Origin: Bacteriovoracaceae bacterium
GTDB lineage: Bacteria > Bdellovibrionota > Bacteriovoracia > Bacteriovoracales > Bacteriovoracaceae
Length of the DNA stretch: 12,938 nucleotides
Assembly (NCBI GenBank): GCA_947440875.1
Contig: CANETG010000049.1
Coordinates: 1-12,938, forward strand
Direction of reading: 5' to 3'
Part shown: positions 1 to 6,782 of the stretch, piece after piece
How the letters are laid out: the number at the start of each line of letters is the position of its first letter
Position numbering within the stretch: position 1 is the first letter of the stretch
Program-made: the position numbers and the translations under genes
Notes under the pieces: generated by a model
Seen by the model: the letters and a program-made list of their open reading frames with translations, nothing else
The model's database searches: none
Told to the model about the DNA's origin: nothing

Positions 1-523
1 GAATCGTGAGACCGATATTAATGACAATGAATACGAATAATAAAATTCCTACAAGTGCCGCCCATTCGTACTGCTCATTGAAACTATACACAATCGGCAT
101 CACTTTATGTTTGAAAAACCAGATCGGCTTAGCGATCAGTGCCTGTGGAACGGGGTCAGGCTGATCAATGTCGTCATAGGCGTCGTCGTCTCCACTGTCT
201 TTCAGAACTTTTTTCTTAATAACGACTTTTTTCTCGATGACGTAAACCAGCTGAAGAATAAGATTGGGAAGAACAATCTTGTCACCATTTTTTAGAGTCG
301 CTCGGGCTAGGGGTTTTTCATTGACCAGAGTTCCATTGGAACTTCCTAAGTCTTCCGCAAAGACAGTGTCTCCATTCACATTAATCTTGAGATGCTTCTT
401 CGAAACACCATCGACTAAAAGTGAGATCGAGCAATCTTGCCCGCGACCGATAATATTTTCACCCTCTTCAAGGATAAATTCTTTCCCGCGGAATCTTCCA
501 CCGACTGCGACCAACTTAAACAA
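1..523 (-). CDS. FHA-domain membrane protein, 3' end cut by left window edge
   Basis: The reading frame stays open for 174 codons to the left edge. It begins with an FHA phosphothreonine-recognition domain (about residues 5-95): GR at 26-27, the SKKH motif at 41-44 and SSNGT at 61-65, which are the family's phosphopeptide-contact positions. An acidic linker rich in Asp follows (109-120), then a hydrophobic segment at 154-174 that is probably a membrane helix. The protein would therefore be an anchored FHA module, with the FHA part likely cytoplasmic. The start is TTG: a TGA lies in frame two codons upstream, and an ideal GGAGG sits 6 nt before the TTG. The gene overlaps the end of the DUF192 gene by 8 bp and follows tadC, so it is probably the third gene of that operon. 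FHA proteins are common in Tad/Flp pilus and secretion loci. What lies C-terminal of the helix is unknown. Confidence 0.85.
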   Translation of the reverse strand, partial: MFKLVAVGGRFRGKEFILEEGENIIGRGQDCSISLLVDGVSKKHLKINVNGDTVFAEDLGSSNGTLVNEKPLARATLKNGDKIVLPNLILQLVYVIEKKVVIKKKVLKDSGDDDAYDDIDQPDPVPQALIAKPIWFFKHKVMPIVYSFNEQYEWAALVGILLFVFIVINIGLTI

Positions 524-857
524 TGGTCACCTCCAGAACATCCCCCGCCTGAAGCTCGGGTGGAAGATGACCCACGGGAAGCTCGAGTGTTTTCTTCGCC
601 TTAAAATAAAAAGCCGTAAACCGCCAGGGCCTGAGATTTCGAATGACCTTTACCACTCGATTTTCACGATCCATGAAAACTAAGTCCAAATCGAATCTCA
701 TGAAAGTCGTTTGAATGGAATTACAGGGTTCAAAAATAATCGCTGGGACATGAGGACTCTTCCGGAACATGTATCCAGTGAGCTTAGGAATAAAGCTATC
801 CGCTACCAGTGCCCCGTCTATTATCTTTTTATCTTTGTACTTCACGTTAACTTTCAT
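516..857 (-). CDS. DUF192 family protein
   Basis: This 113-residue protein matches the DUF192 family. Its signature region is SIQTTFMRFDLDLVFMD (47-63), followed by a VVKV strand, LRPWR (75-79) and a LELPVG strand (91-96). The function of the family is not established; many members are exported, but this one has no signal peptide and should be cytoplasmic. Its ATG overlaps the tadC stop codon in an ATGA arrangement, and its own 3' end contains the ribosome-binding site and start of the FHA gene, so all three are probably translationally coupled. The family assignment is secure. A role in Tad-type pilus assembly is only inferred from position. Confidence 0.85.
   Translation of the reverse strand: MKVNVKYKDKKIIDGALVADSFIPKLTGYMFRKSPHVPAIIFEPCNSIQTTFMRFDLDLVFMDRENRVVKVIRNLRPWRFTAFYFKAKKTLELPVGHLPPELQAGDVLEVTIV
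530..534 (-). promoter_or_regulatory. Shine-Dalgarno site that fixes the TTG start of the FHA gene
   Basis: GGAGG on the minus strand lies 6 nt before the TTG at 523-521, inside the last codons of the DUF192 gene. An in-frame TGA directly upstream of the TTG excludes any earlier start, so the rare TTG start is well supported. Confidence 0.8.
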
Positions 858-2248
858 GGATTCCCATTCATCGCGCTCAAGGCCATGGGCGCAAAAATTG
901 CAATAATTACTGCTGGCATAATAAATAAGATCATCGGAAAAAGAATTTTAGTCGCAGCTGTTGCCCCGAGTTGCTCTGCCCGAGATGATCTTTTCACTCT
1001 TAGTTCATTCGATAATTGTTTGAGAATTGGAGCAATCGATGCCCCCACTGAATCTGCAGCAATAAGAGTGGCGCAGAAAGAATTGATCTCAATGGTATTG
1101 ATCCGCCAACTCATCTGGCGAAGGCCTTCAGCGCGTGAGGAACCGATCCTTGTTTCGCGAATCAATGTTTCAAATTCTTCTACCAAGGGACTGGCGGGAG
1201 CCTTCTCTATCACTCTTTGGATCGCTGCCATGAAATCAAGACCTGCTTCTACTGAGAGTGCGAGCATGTCGACGATGAAGGGCATCGCGAGGAGAATATT
1301 ATTTTTTCTTTTGGCGATCAAACCAGAGAGCCACATTTCGGGATAAAAATAACCCGCAACCGCCATCAGCGGAGTGTAACTTAAGTCCCAGTTCTCTTCT
1401 AAAACCCACCGGAATGCGAGGAACACAAAGGGTCCCCCAAGAATCATGAAGAATTTTAAAGCGACAAACTCTTCGGGTGTCATTTCTTTGGTAAGTCCTG
1501 CATTGGCAAGCTTTTGCCTATACTTGGTGCGAAGAGATTGCTTGTTCTTTGAACCTTGAACAAGGGGTACGAAATATCTTTTGTAAAAAGGCCGTGTGAC
1601 TCGGATAAATAAGTGCTGATTCTTTCCCTTCGCGTTTTCCGCTTCTTCGAGAGCTTCCTGAGTCTTAAATTTATCCTGCTCCTCGAGGAAGACGCGGACG
1701 ATGAGAAAGATCGCAATAAAAATAAGAACGAGTGGTGCATAGAAGAGAATATTATTTTCTTCGTATTTCGTGATGACTGGTTGCTGATCATAAAGAGCAA
1801 CTTTAACACCTTCGGAAAAGACCATTCCGCAGCCACTATTGCCTCGACGGAGTTCGAGCGCACTCGATCCTTCTTTATCGAGGTAAATTCTATTTTCTAG
1901 CCACTGATTTCTCGCTCTTCCAATGGAGATCGAAGAGTTCGGAACAAAAGTTTGATCACCCGTGAACGTAACGGCATCGAGATACAGAGTGCAAATTTCT
2001 TTATTCACAGTCACAGAACTTATTTTAAATTTTCCGACTTCTCCGTTAGGAGTTTTGAAAATATAAATATTTCCTTCGAGCTCTCGACTCAAAGCAATTT
2101 TAAGCGCTTGAAAATTTTTATTGATGGAATTGATACACGCTGGACCGACTTGCGAAAAATCTTTTGAACACACGCCCTGCGACCACGCAAATTTGCATGG
2201 GCCGATCAGCGCCAAAATTATCAAGACATTACGTATTAGTACGTGCAT
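854..2248 (-). CDS. tadC: TadC-like type II/IV secretion inner-membrane platform protein with extra exported N-terminal domain
   Basis: The C-terminal half is a T2SSF/TadC module. It has membrane helices near residues 264-282 and 291-307, a cytoplasmic domain with LALSVEAGLDF, RIGSSRAEGLR and LSNELRVKRSSRAEQ (about 325-425), and a final hydrophobic segment near 434-457. TadC with TadB forms the inner-membrane platform on which the TadA ATPase drives Flp-type pilus assembly. The N-terminal part is not typical. A signal-like helix (2-22) is followed by about 140 residues predicted to be periplasmic, with cysteines at about 27, 38, 86 and 140, and then a membrane helix near 167-186. At 464 residues the protein is well above the usual length of about 300. 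The start is ATG at 2248; a TTG directly before it at 2251 is possible, and GGGG/GGGA upstream is only a weak ribosome-binding site. tadA and tadB are not in the window. Confidence 0.87.
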   Translation of the reverse strand: MHVLIRNVLIILALIGPCKFAWSQGVCSKDFSQVGPACINSINKNFQALKIALSRELEGNIYIFKTPNGEVGKFKISSVTVNKEICTLYLDAVTFTGDQTFVPNSSISIGRARNQWLENRIYLDKEGSSALELRRGNSGCGMVFSEGVKVALYDQQPVITKYEENNILFYAPLVLIFIAIFLIVRVFLEEQDKFKTQEALEEAENAKGKNQHLFIRVTRPFYKRYFVPLVQGSKNKQSLRTKYRQKLANAGLTKEMTPEEFVALKFFMILGGPFVFLAFRWVLEENWDLSYTPLMAVAGYFYPEMWLSGLIAKRKNNILLAMPFIVDMLALSVEAGLDFMAAIQRVIEKAPASPLVEEFETLIRETRIGSSRAEGLRQMSWRINTIEINSFCATLIAADSVGASIAPILKQLSNELRVKRSSRAEQLGATAATKILFPMILFIMPAVIIAIFAPMALSAMNGNP

Positions 2249-2288
2249 CAAATTCCCAACCCCAATCTGTCTGAGATCTACTTTAAGA

Positions 2289-2306
2289 TTAGCAATAAAT
2301 TGCTAA
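2289..2306. promoter_or_regulatory. Perfect 7-bp inverted repeat upstream of tadC
   Basis: TTAGCAA, a TAAA spacer and TTGCTAA form a perfect dyad in the gap between nagZ and tadC, 38-55 bp before the tadC start. It has no adjacent T-run in either direction, so it is not a classical terminator. It could be an operator for the tadC operon or a weak hairpin after nagZ. I could not place a convincing sigma-70 promoter around it. Confidence 0.4.
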
Positions 2307-2345
2307 GCAATGGGAATATCAGGTAAAAGGGAAAATTTGACCGTT

Positions 2346-3419
2346 TTAGACTTTAGCAGTCAGGAATCTATTCCATTGGTCCATCAAAGATTTTGACGCC
2401 TGAGAATGAAATACATCCGAAATTTTGGGAATATAAATCGGCTGATAGTTCGCGAAGTTTTCTTTTTTACAGCGCTCAATGCGAGTCTGTTTTTCAACGA
2501 GCATTTCTTTCTTCATTAAGCGTTTTTTTGAGTGCTCACGGATGATGTTCACGGCCTTCACCGCATTTTCCATGTTCCGGTACATCAGCATGTCGGCACC
2601 GGCGTTGATCGCCAGAAGAGCCGCCTCTTCCGTAGTATATCGGTCAGAGATTGCTTTCATATCCATGTCATCGGTGACGACGATTTTACTGAATTTCGTT
2701 TCCTGGCGAAGAAAATCGTAGGCCTTAGAACTTAGAGAAGTCGGGAGTTTGTCATCAATTGCATCAACCATAAGATGCGCCATCATCATGAACTCCACAC
2801 GAGACTTCGAAGCTTTCACAAACGGAATCATTTCCCGTTCTCGAAGTTGCTGAAGAGACGTTTTCACAATTGGGAGATCGAAATGAGAATCTTTTGAAGT
2901 GTCGCCATGACCAGGAAAGTGTTTAGCACACGCCATGACTCCGTTCGTTTGGAGTCCACGAATGGCAGCACTAATATATTTCTCCACTGTGAGGGCGTCC
3001 TCGCCAAACGCACGATCACCGATAACTTTATTTTCGGGATTCGTAAGGATATCACAGGTAGGTGAATAGCTAAGGTTTACTCCGCAGGCGTTTAATTCTT
3101 TGGCCAGTATTTCATGTGCTTCAAAAATTAATTTTGGAGAATCCATTCTGGCAAAGTCCATCATTGAGGGAAACTGGGTGAAGTGCTTTTTAAAGCGCAT
3201 CACGCGGCCGCCTTCCTGGTCAGCCGAAATAAAGAGTGGGTATTCGTCACGAAGCTTTTGAATCGAATTGACGAGTTCTGCCAACTGCGAAGGATCTTGA
3301 AAGTTTTCAGAAAAAAGAATAACTCCGCCAACTTTTTCCTCGCGGATGAACTCCGTCTCTTCCGCAGAGAGACTAGTGCTCTTGATACCTGTGATAACGA
3401 ACTGGCCAAAATTATCCAC
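2346..3419 (-). CDS. nagZ: Beta-N-acetylhexosaminidase, glycoside hydrolase family 3 (NagZ)
   Basis: NagZ removes N-acetylglucosamine from GlcNAc-anhydro-muropeptides in the cytoplasm during cell-wall recycling. At 357 residues this is a single-domain GH3 enzyme without a signal peptide, as expected for the Gram-negative form. Visible motifs are DQEGGRV (67-73), the substrate-binding and general acid/base loop KHFPGHGDT plus DSH (166-179), which supplies the Asp-His dyad special to NagZ, and the nucleophile motif VTDD with Asp250 the likely nucleophile. The start is GTG at 3419, with GAGG a few bases upstream and only 7 bp after the preceding lipoprotein stop, so it is the last gene of the mreB-led run. 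Its position with mreB fits a peptidoglycan role. Family and activity class are secure; in vivo substrate preference is inferred. Confidence 0.92.
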   Translation of the reverse strand: MDNFGQFVITGIKSTSLSAEETEFIREEKVGGVILFSENFQDPSQLAELVNSIQKLRDEYPLFISADQEGGRVMRFKKHFTQFPSMMDFARMDSPKLIFEAHEILAKELNACGVNLSYSPTCDILTNPENKVIGDRAFGEDALTVEKYISAAIRGLQTNGVMACAKHFPGHGDTSKDSHFDLPIVKTSLQQLREREMIPFVKASKSRVEFMMMAHLMVDAIDDKLPTSLSSKAYDFLRQETKFSKIVVTDDMDMKAISDRYTTEEAALLAINAGADMLMYRNMENAVKAVNIIREHSKKRLMKKEMLVEKQTRIERCKKENFANYQPIYIPKISDVFHSQASKSLMDQWNRFLTAKV

Positions 3420-3426
3420 TGTGACC

Positions 3427-4194
3427 TCATTCCTCTTCGGTTTTTACTTCTTCTCCGGGCTTCACCAAATTAATTCCTTGAGAAATCCAAGAATAACCCG
3501 TGAGCTCGAAGTTTTTTGTGAACTGGTACAAAAGGACCTGGTCCTCAACATCTAGTATATAGCGAATTCGTCCCTTTGGTGAACCGTCGTATTTGATAGT
3601 GGCAAGTGAGAAGAGATTTTTCCCAACATTTGTCAGTTGATCCTGAACGTATGGGTAATTATCCCAGACCACGTAGAAATCGAAAGACTGCCTTTTACTA
3701 GAGAGCGATTTTTCTAAGATCTGATTATGATAAAGGCAGTCCGGTATTTGGGAAAAAAAACAAAAAAGTTTCCCTGGAGGAAAAGGGACGAAGGATTGTC
3801 CTTTCCACTTCGCATCGGGACTATCCAAGGTCACTCTCATAGATTTTTTTGCCGTATCAAGCTGCATGCGCGAAGAATATTTTTTACCCTCCAACCAAAC
3901 CGTGAATTCTGAGGCAAGGGGTCTTACGACGAAAGAGCGGCTTCTTCCTGCCTTCACCGTCCCGAGCTGAGACACCGTGACGCTTTTTTCAACGATCCGA
4001 TCTGATCCGGCAGAAGGAACGAGGATCTGTGTCCGCGTCACTAACTTCTTTTTGATAAATCTTATGTCCCGCTGGTAGCGAAAATTTCCGCTCACATCGC
4101 TATAGGAATAATTATACTTTCCCTGTGCTGGTGCAGACGAACCATTCAGAGCGGAGCATGAAACGATGAGAAAAAACAGCAGTCCTGTTTTCAC
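3427..4194 (-). CDS. Predicted lipoprotein of unknown function
   Basis: I do not recognise this 255-residue protein. It begins with a short signal peptide and a lipobox, IVSC, with the lipidated cysteine at residue 13, so it should be a membrane-anchored envelope lipoprotein. The mature part appears rich in beta-strands and basic residues, with two cysteines near 145 and 153 that could pair. The acidic tail ends VKTEEE. The start is GTG, overlapping the stop of the PilZ gene as GTGA, and nagZ begins 7 bp after its end, so it is translated as part of that operon. A role at the cell wall is suggested only by company with mreB and nagZ. Confidence 0.8.
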   Translation of the reverse strand: MKTGLLFFLIVSCSALNGSSAPAQGKYNYSYSDVSGNFRYQRDIRFIKKKLVTRTQILVPSAGSDRIVEKSVTVSQLGTVKAGRSRSFVVRPLASEFTVWLEGKKYSSRMQLDTAKKSMRVTLDSPDAKWKGQSFVPFPPGKLFCFFSQIPDCLYHNQILEKSLSSKRQSFDFYVVWDNYPYVQDQLTNVGKNLFSLATIKYDGSPKGRIRYILDVEDQVLLYQFTKNFELTGYSWISQGINLVKPGEEVKTEEE

Positions 4195-5000
4195 TTCTTA
4201 AAATTCTCAAAGTCTTTGTTATGGTCGCTCTCTCTCAGAAGACTATTTATTTTCTTTCCAAGTAAATGATCGAGGGTATTTGATAAGTTTTCGAAACGGA
4301 TTCCGAGCTTAAATTTTTTCATATTTTTATCTGAACCGATGAAACTAACGACATAAATGATCTTCACTTCGGGGATGACTATTTCTTCATTTGAAAATTT
4401 CAGTCTGACTTTCTTAAACACAGAGTCTTTGGGAAAGTAACGGGATTCCAATTCGCCTATGTGAAGTGCCATTCCAGTTGTCGATAAATCTTGGACTCTA
4501 ATTTTTAGCGCGTCAGGGTTCGTGGAGTCACCCTCAACCAGCGTAAGGAATCTATTAAAGATTGCCGTGGTGGATTGCTTAGTCCGAAAGTCGATGACCT
4601 TTCCACCCTCATAGGCTTCGTCGAGCCGAAATTCTGCCCACACTTCGTGCTGAGGAAAAGTCATCAGGCGATAGCTTGATCTCTTCTCGGACTTAAATAA
4701 GTCGCCTTCGAACTTAATGCAGGCGAAATCCCCGATGCTCTTCTGGAAGAGAGTTTGAGAAAAGAAATTCATTCCACGGAATTCAAAGCTACAAAGAATT
4801 TCTAAATTATTGGCATAGATATCGTCTTTGGTATTTAAGGCTAGAGTCATGCTGTCTTTGTCGTAAGAGACGACTTCAAGAACATGCTTTTCTTTCTCGC
4901 CTTTGAACCAAATCGTCACTCTGCCACGGTTGTTGCAAAGTGAAGAGAGCCGATTGTTCTTCTCTGCCTGGTCCAGTCTGCTAAAGAAGGTTTGAGACAT
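4191..5000 (-). CDS. PilZ-domain protein, predicted cyclic-di-GMP receptor
   Basis: The 269-residue protein has an N-terminal region (about 25-100) resembling the beta-barrel YcgR-N type domain, then a PilZ domain. Both cyclic-di-GMP contact motifs are present: the RxxxR arginine switch at R107-R111 and DLSTTG at 171-176 (D/NxSxxG). The two are about 60 residues apart, longer than usual, implying an insertion of about 30 residues (near 127-158). PilZ proteins change conformation on binding cyclic-di-GMP and act on a partner, often in motility, pilus or envelope functions. No membrane segment is seen. The gene begins 17 bp after mreB with an AGGG ribosome-binding site and overlaps the following lipoprotein gene by 4 bp. 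The domain call is firm; the partner is unknown, and MreB or the lipoprotein are candidates by position. Confidence 0.87.
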   Translation of the reverse strand: MSQTFFSRLDQAEKNNRLSSLCNNRGRVTIWFKGEKEKHVLEVVSYDKDSMTLALNTKDDIYANNLEILCSFEFRGMNFFSQTLFQKSIGDFACIKFEGDLFKSEKRSSYRLMTFPQHEVWAEFRLDEAYEGGKVIDFRTKQSTTAIFNRFLTLVEGDSTNPDALKIRVQDLSTTGMALHIGELESRYFPKDSVFKKVRLKFSNEEIVIPEVKIIYVVSFIGSDKNMKKFKLGIRFENLSNTLDHLLGKKINSLLRESDHNKDFENFKK

Positions 5001-5017
5001 CGTCCCTACTTAATAAA

Positions 5018-6055
5018 TCAGCTAAGGGTCGTTACTTGACGGAGGAGGGTGAGCGATTCAAGCGCCATTCCACAACCGCGAACTACACATGTCAGAGGAT
5101 CTTCTGCCAGCGAAACTGGAAGGCCTGTTTTTTCTTTAATCAGAATATCAAGGTTCGCAAGAAGTGATCCACCGCCAGCTAGGATAATACCGTTATCGAC
5201 GATATCAGCTGCAAGCTCGGGCGGAGTTTTTTCGAGTGAAATTTTAATCGCTTCAACGACTTCGGAAATAGGATCCGCAAGCGCTTCGCGGATTTCATCA
5301 GAAGTGACTTCAATCGTTTTTGGAGCACCGGCGATGAGGTCGCGGCCTTTGACTTCGTAAGTTTTAATTTCATCATCAAAAGGGTACGCATTCCCGATCG
5401 CTATTTTGATCATCTCAGCCGTTCTTTCACCAATCAGGAGAGAATATTTTTTCTTAATATAAGAAACAATCGCTTCATCAAATTTGTCACCCGCAACACG
5501 GACTGATTTCGAATAAACGATACCGCCGAGAGAAATGACGGCAACTTCAGTTGTCCCGCCGCCGATATCAACGATCATATTTCCTGATGGATCTGTAATC
5601 GGAAGACCAGCTCCAATAGCAGCCGCCATTGGCTCCTCGATCAAATAAACTTCTCTGGCTCCTGCTTGCTCAGCAGATTCTTTTACTGCTCTTTTTTCAA
5701 CCTGTGTGATTCCGAAGGGAATGCAGATAATAATTCTCGGCTTGATTAACTTCGAGCCATTGAGTGATTTCTGAATGAAATATTTGAGCATCGCTTGAGT
5801 CACTTCAAAGTCAGCGATCACTCCGTCTTTCATCGGACGAATTGCTTTTATCGAGCCTGGTGTGCGGCCAAGCATTTCTTTGGCTTCTCTTCCAACTGCG
5901 AGTACTTTCTGCTCTCCACGGAAGCCCTGGTGAACAGCAACCACTGAGGGTTCATTCACGATGATGCCACGGTCTTTTGCATAAACTAAAGTATTAGCAG
6001 TTCCTAAGTCGATAGCGAGGTCATTCGAAAACCAATCAAGCATTTTTTTGAACAT
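5018..6055 (-). CDS. mreB: Rod shape-determining actin homologue MreB
   Basis: MreB polymerises on the inner face of the cytoplasmic membrane and directs the elongasome that inserts lateral peptidoglycan. The 345-residue length is canonical. The actin-fold nucleotide site is intact: phosphate-1 loop DLAIDLGTANT (12-22), catalytic Glu140 in LIEEPMAAAIG, phosphate-2 loop DIGGGTTEV (163-171) and adenosine loop GIILAGGGSL (289-298). The N-terminus (MFKKMLDWFS) could be the amphipathic membrane-binding helix found in Gram-negative MreB. The start ATG has AAAGGA upstream. The usual partners mreC and mreD do not follow; a PilZ gene does. The region upstream is shared with the divergent hpt. Confidence 0.97.
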   Translation of the reverse strand: MFKKMLDWFSNDLAIDLGTANTLVYAKDRGIIVNEPSVVAVHQGFRGEQKVLAVGREAKEMLGRTPGSIKAIRPMKDGVIADFEVTQAMLKYFIQKSLNGSKLIKPRIIICIPFGITQVEKRAVKESAEQAGAREVYLIEEPMAAAIGAGLPITDPSGNMIVDIGGGTTEVAVISLGGIVYSKSVRVAGDKFDEAIVSYIKKKYSLLIGERTAEMIKIAIGNAYPFDDEIKTYEVKGRDLIAGAPKTIEVTSDEIREALADPISEVVEAIKISLEKTPPELAADIVDNGIILAGGGSLLANLDILIKEKTGLPVSLAEDPLTCVVRGCGMALESLTLLRQVTTLS

Positions 6056-6080
6056 CGGAAGGTCCTTTAATTATTAACAA

Positions 6081-6109
6081 AATTTATCACTTAGGACCGT
6101 TAGAAACAA
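6081..6109 (-). promoter_or_regulatory. Possible sigma-70-type promoter for the mreB operon
   Basis: On the minus strand TTGTTT (6109-6104) and TAAATT (6086-6081) are separated by 17 nt, which would start transcription about 20 nt before mreB. Each hexamer is only a partial match. An octamer, GATAAATT, occurs both at this -10 and 30 bp upstream, so a second start or an operator is possible. Confidence 0.35.
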
Positions 6110-6165
6110 GAATTTATCGTGAGGAAACTATTTCTTGATCAAACGCGTCTTCTTTTCTCTCACTT

Positions 6166-6193
6166 TTGACCAAACGATTCTGTCTGCTAGAAT
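6166..6193 (+). promoter_or_regulatory. Extended -10 sigma-70 promoter for hpt
   Basis: TTGACC (6166-6171), a 16-nt spacer and TAGAAT (6188-6193), preceded by the TG of an extended -10 element (6185-6186). Transcription would begin near 6200, leaving a leader of about 16 nt that carries the AAAGGA ribosome-binding site of hpt. Confidence 0.65.
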
Positions 6194-6215
6194 GATCTCT
6201 TTCTAAAGGAAGATC

Positions 6216-6782
6216 ATGAACGATGAAAAAAACAAATTCCCCGGCACCTTCGTAGGTAGTCAATTCGTTAAGTACATTGATGCCAAGGAAATCAAAGGTA
6301 TTGTGGAGACTCTCGGAAACGCTCTCTCACAAAAATATCAGGGACAAGACCTAGTCCTGATTGGTGTCCTGAAGGGTAGCATGATTTTCCTCGCGGATCT
6401 TGCCCGAGAGATCAAAGGCGTGAAGGTATATATCGATTTCGTCAGACTCCAAGCAGTTGGGAGGAGTAAAGAGAACCACGGCACCATTATGATCAACAAA
6501 GATTTCACGACGAATCTCATGGATCGCAACGTGGTTATAGTTGAGGAAATCGTTGATACCGGACGCGCCCTGAGCTTTCTGAAGAAAAGAATTCTCCTCG
6601 CCCAGCCTCGTTCATTAGAAGTGGTGACTCTCTTCGATAAGCCCTACAAACGTGCTGTGAACATCCAGCCTGACATGACCGGTAAAAAGATCGACGATCA
6701 GTTCATCATCGGTTACGGCCTTGATCTCGAAGATTACGGTCGAAATTTTGAGCAGGTTTACTACTTAAAATATCCGAATTAG
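6216..6782 (+). CDS. hpt: Hypoxanthine phosphoribosyltransferase with atypical active-site loop
   Basis: The enzyme makes IMP or GMP from hypoxanthine or guanine and PRPP in purine salvage, in the cytosol. The 188-residue length suits the family. Seen in order are the LKGS pyrophosphate loop (52-55), the flexible loop region (about 76-90), the PRPP-binding motif VVIVEEIVDTGRAL (106-119), the TLFDKP metal/purine strand (138-143) and the C-terminal IIGYGLDLEDYGRN. Two positions depart from the usual pattern: the flexible loop reads RLQAVG where SSYG is typical, and the PRPP motif has VEEIVDTG rather than VEDIVDTG. Activity is probably retained but specificity may differ. It is the only plus-strand gene, with its own promoter, and an AAAGGA before the ATG. 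Its stop abuts the stop of the converging lipoprotein gene. Confidence 0.9.
   Translation: MNDEKNKFPGTFVGSQFVKYIDAKEIKGIVETLGNALSQKYQGQDLVLIGVLKGSMIFLADLAREIKGVKVYIDFVRLQAVGRSKENHGTIMINKDFTTNLMDRNVVIVEEIVDTGRALSFLKKRILLAQPRSLEVVTLFDKPYKRAVNIQPDMTGKKIDDQFIIGYGLDLEDYGRNFEQVYYLKYPN

Noticed and set aside
711..1346. A 211-residue plus-strand frame
   Set aside because: It is antisense to tadC and the DUF192 gene, both with clear family motifs; its translation resembles no family.
2289..2306. CIRCE (HrcA operator)
   Set aside because: Only the outer TTAGCA/TGCTAA bases agree; the CTC/GAG bases and 9-nt spacer are missing, and no chaperone gene is adjacent.
6061..6098. GGTCCT / AGGACC inverted repeat upstream of mreB
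   Set aside because: The arms are 6 bp and 26 bp apart, overlapping the presumed promoter; too weak to call a site.
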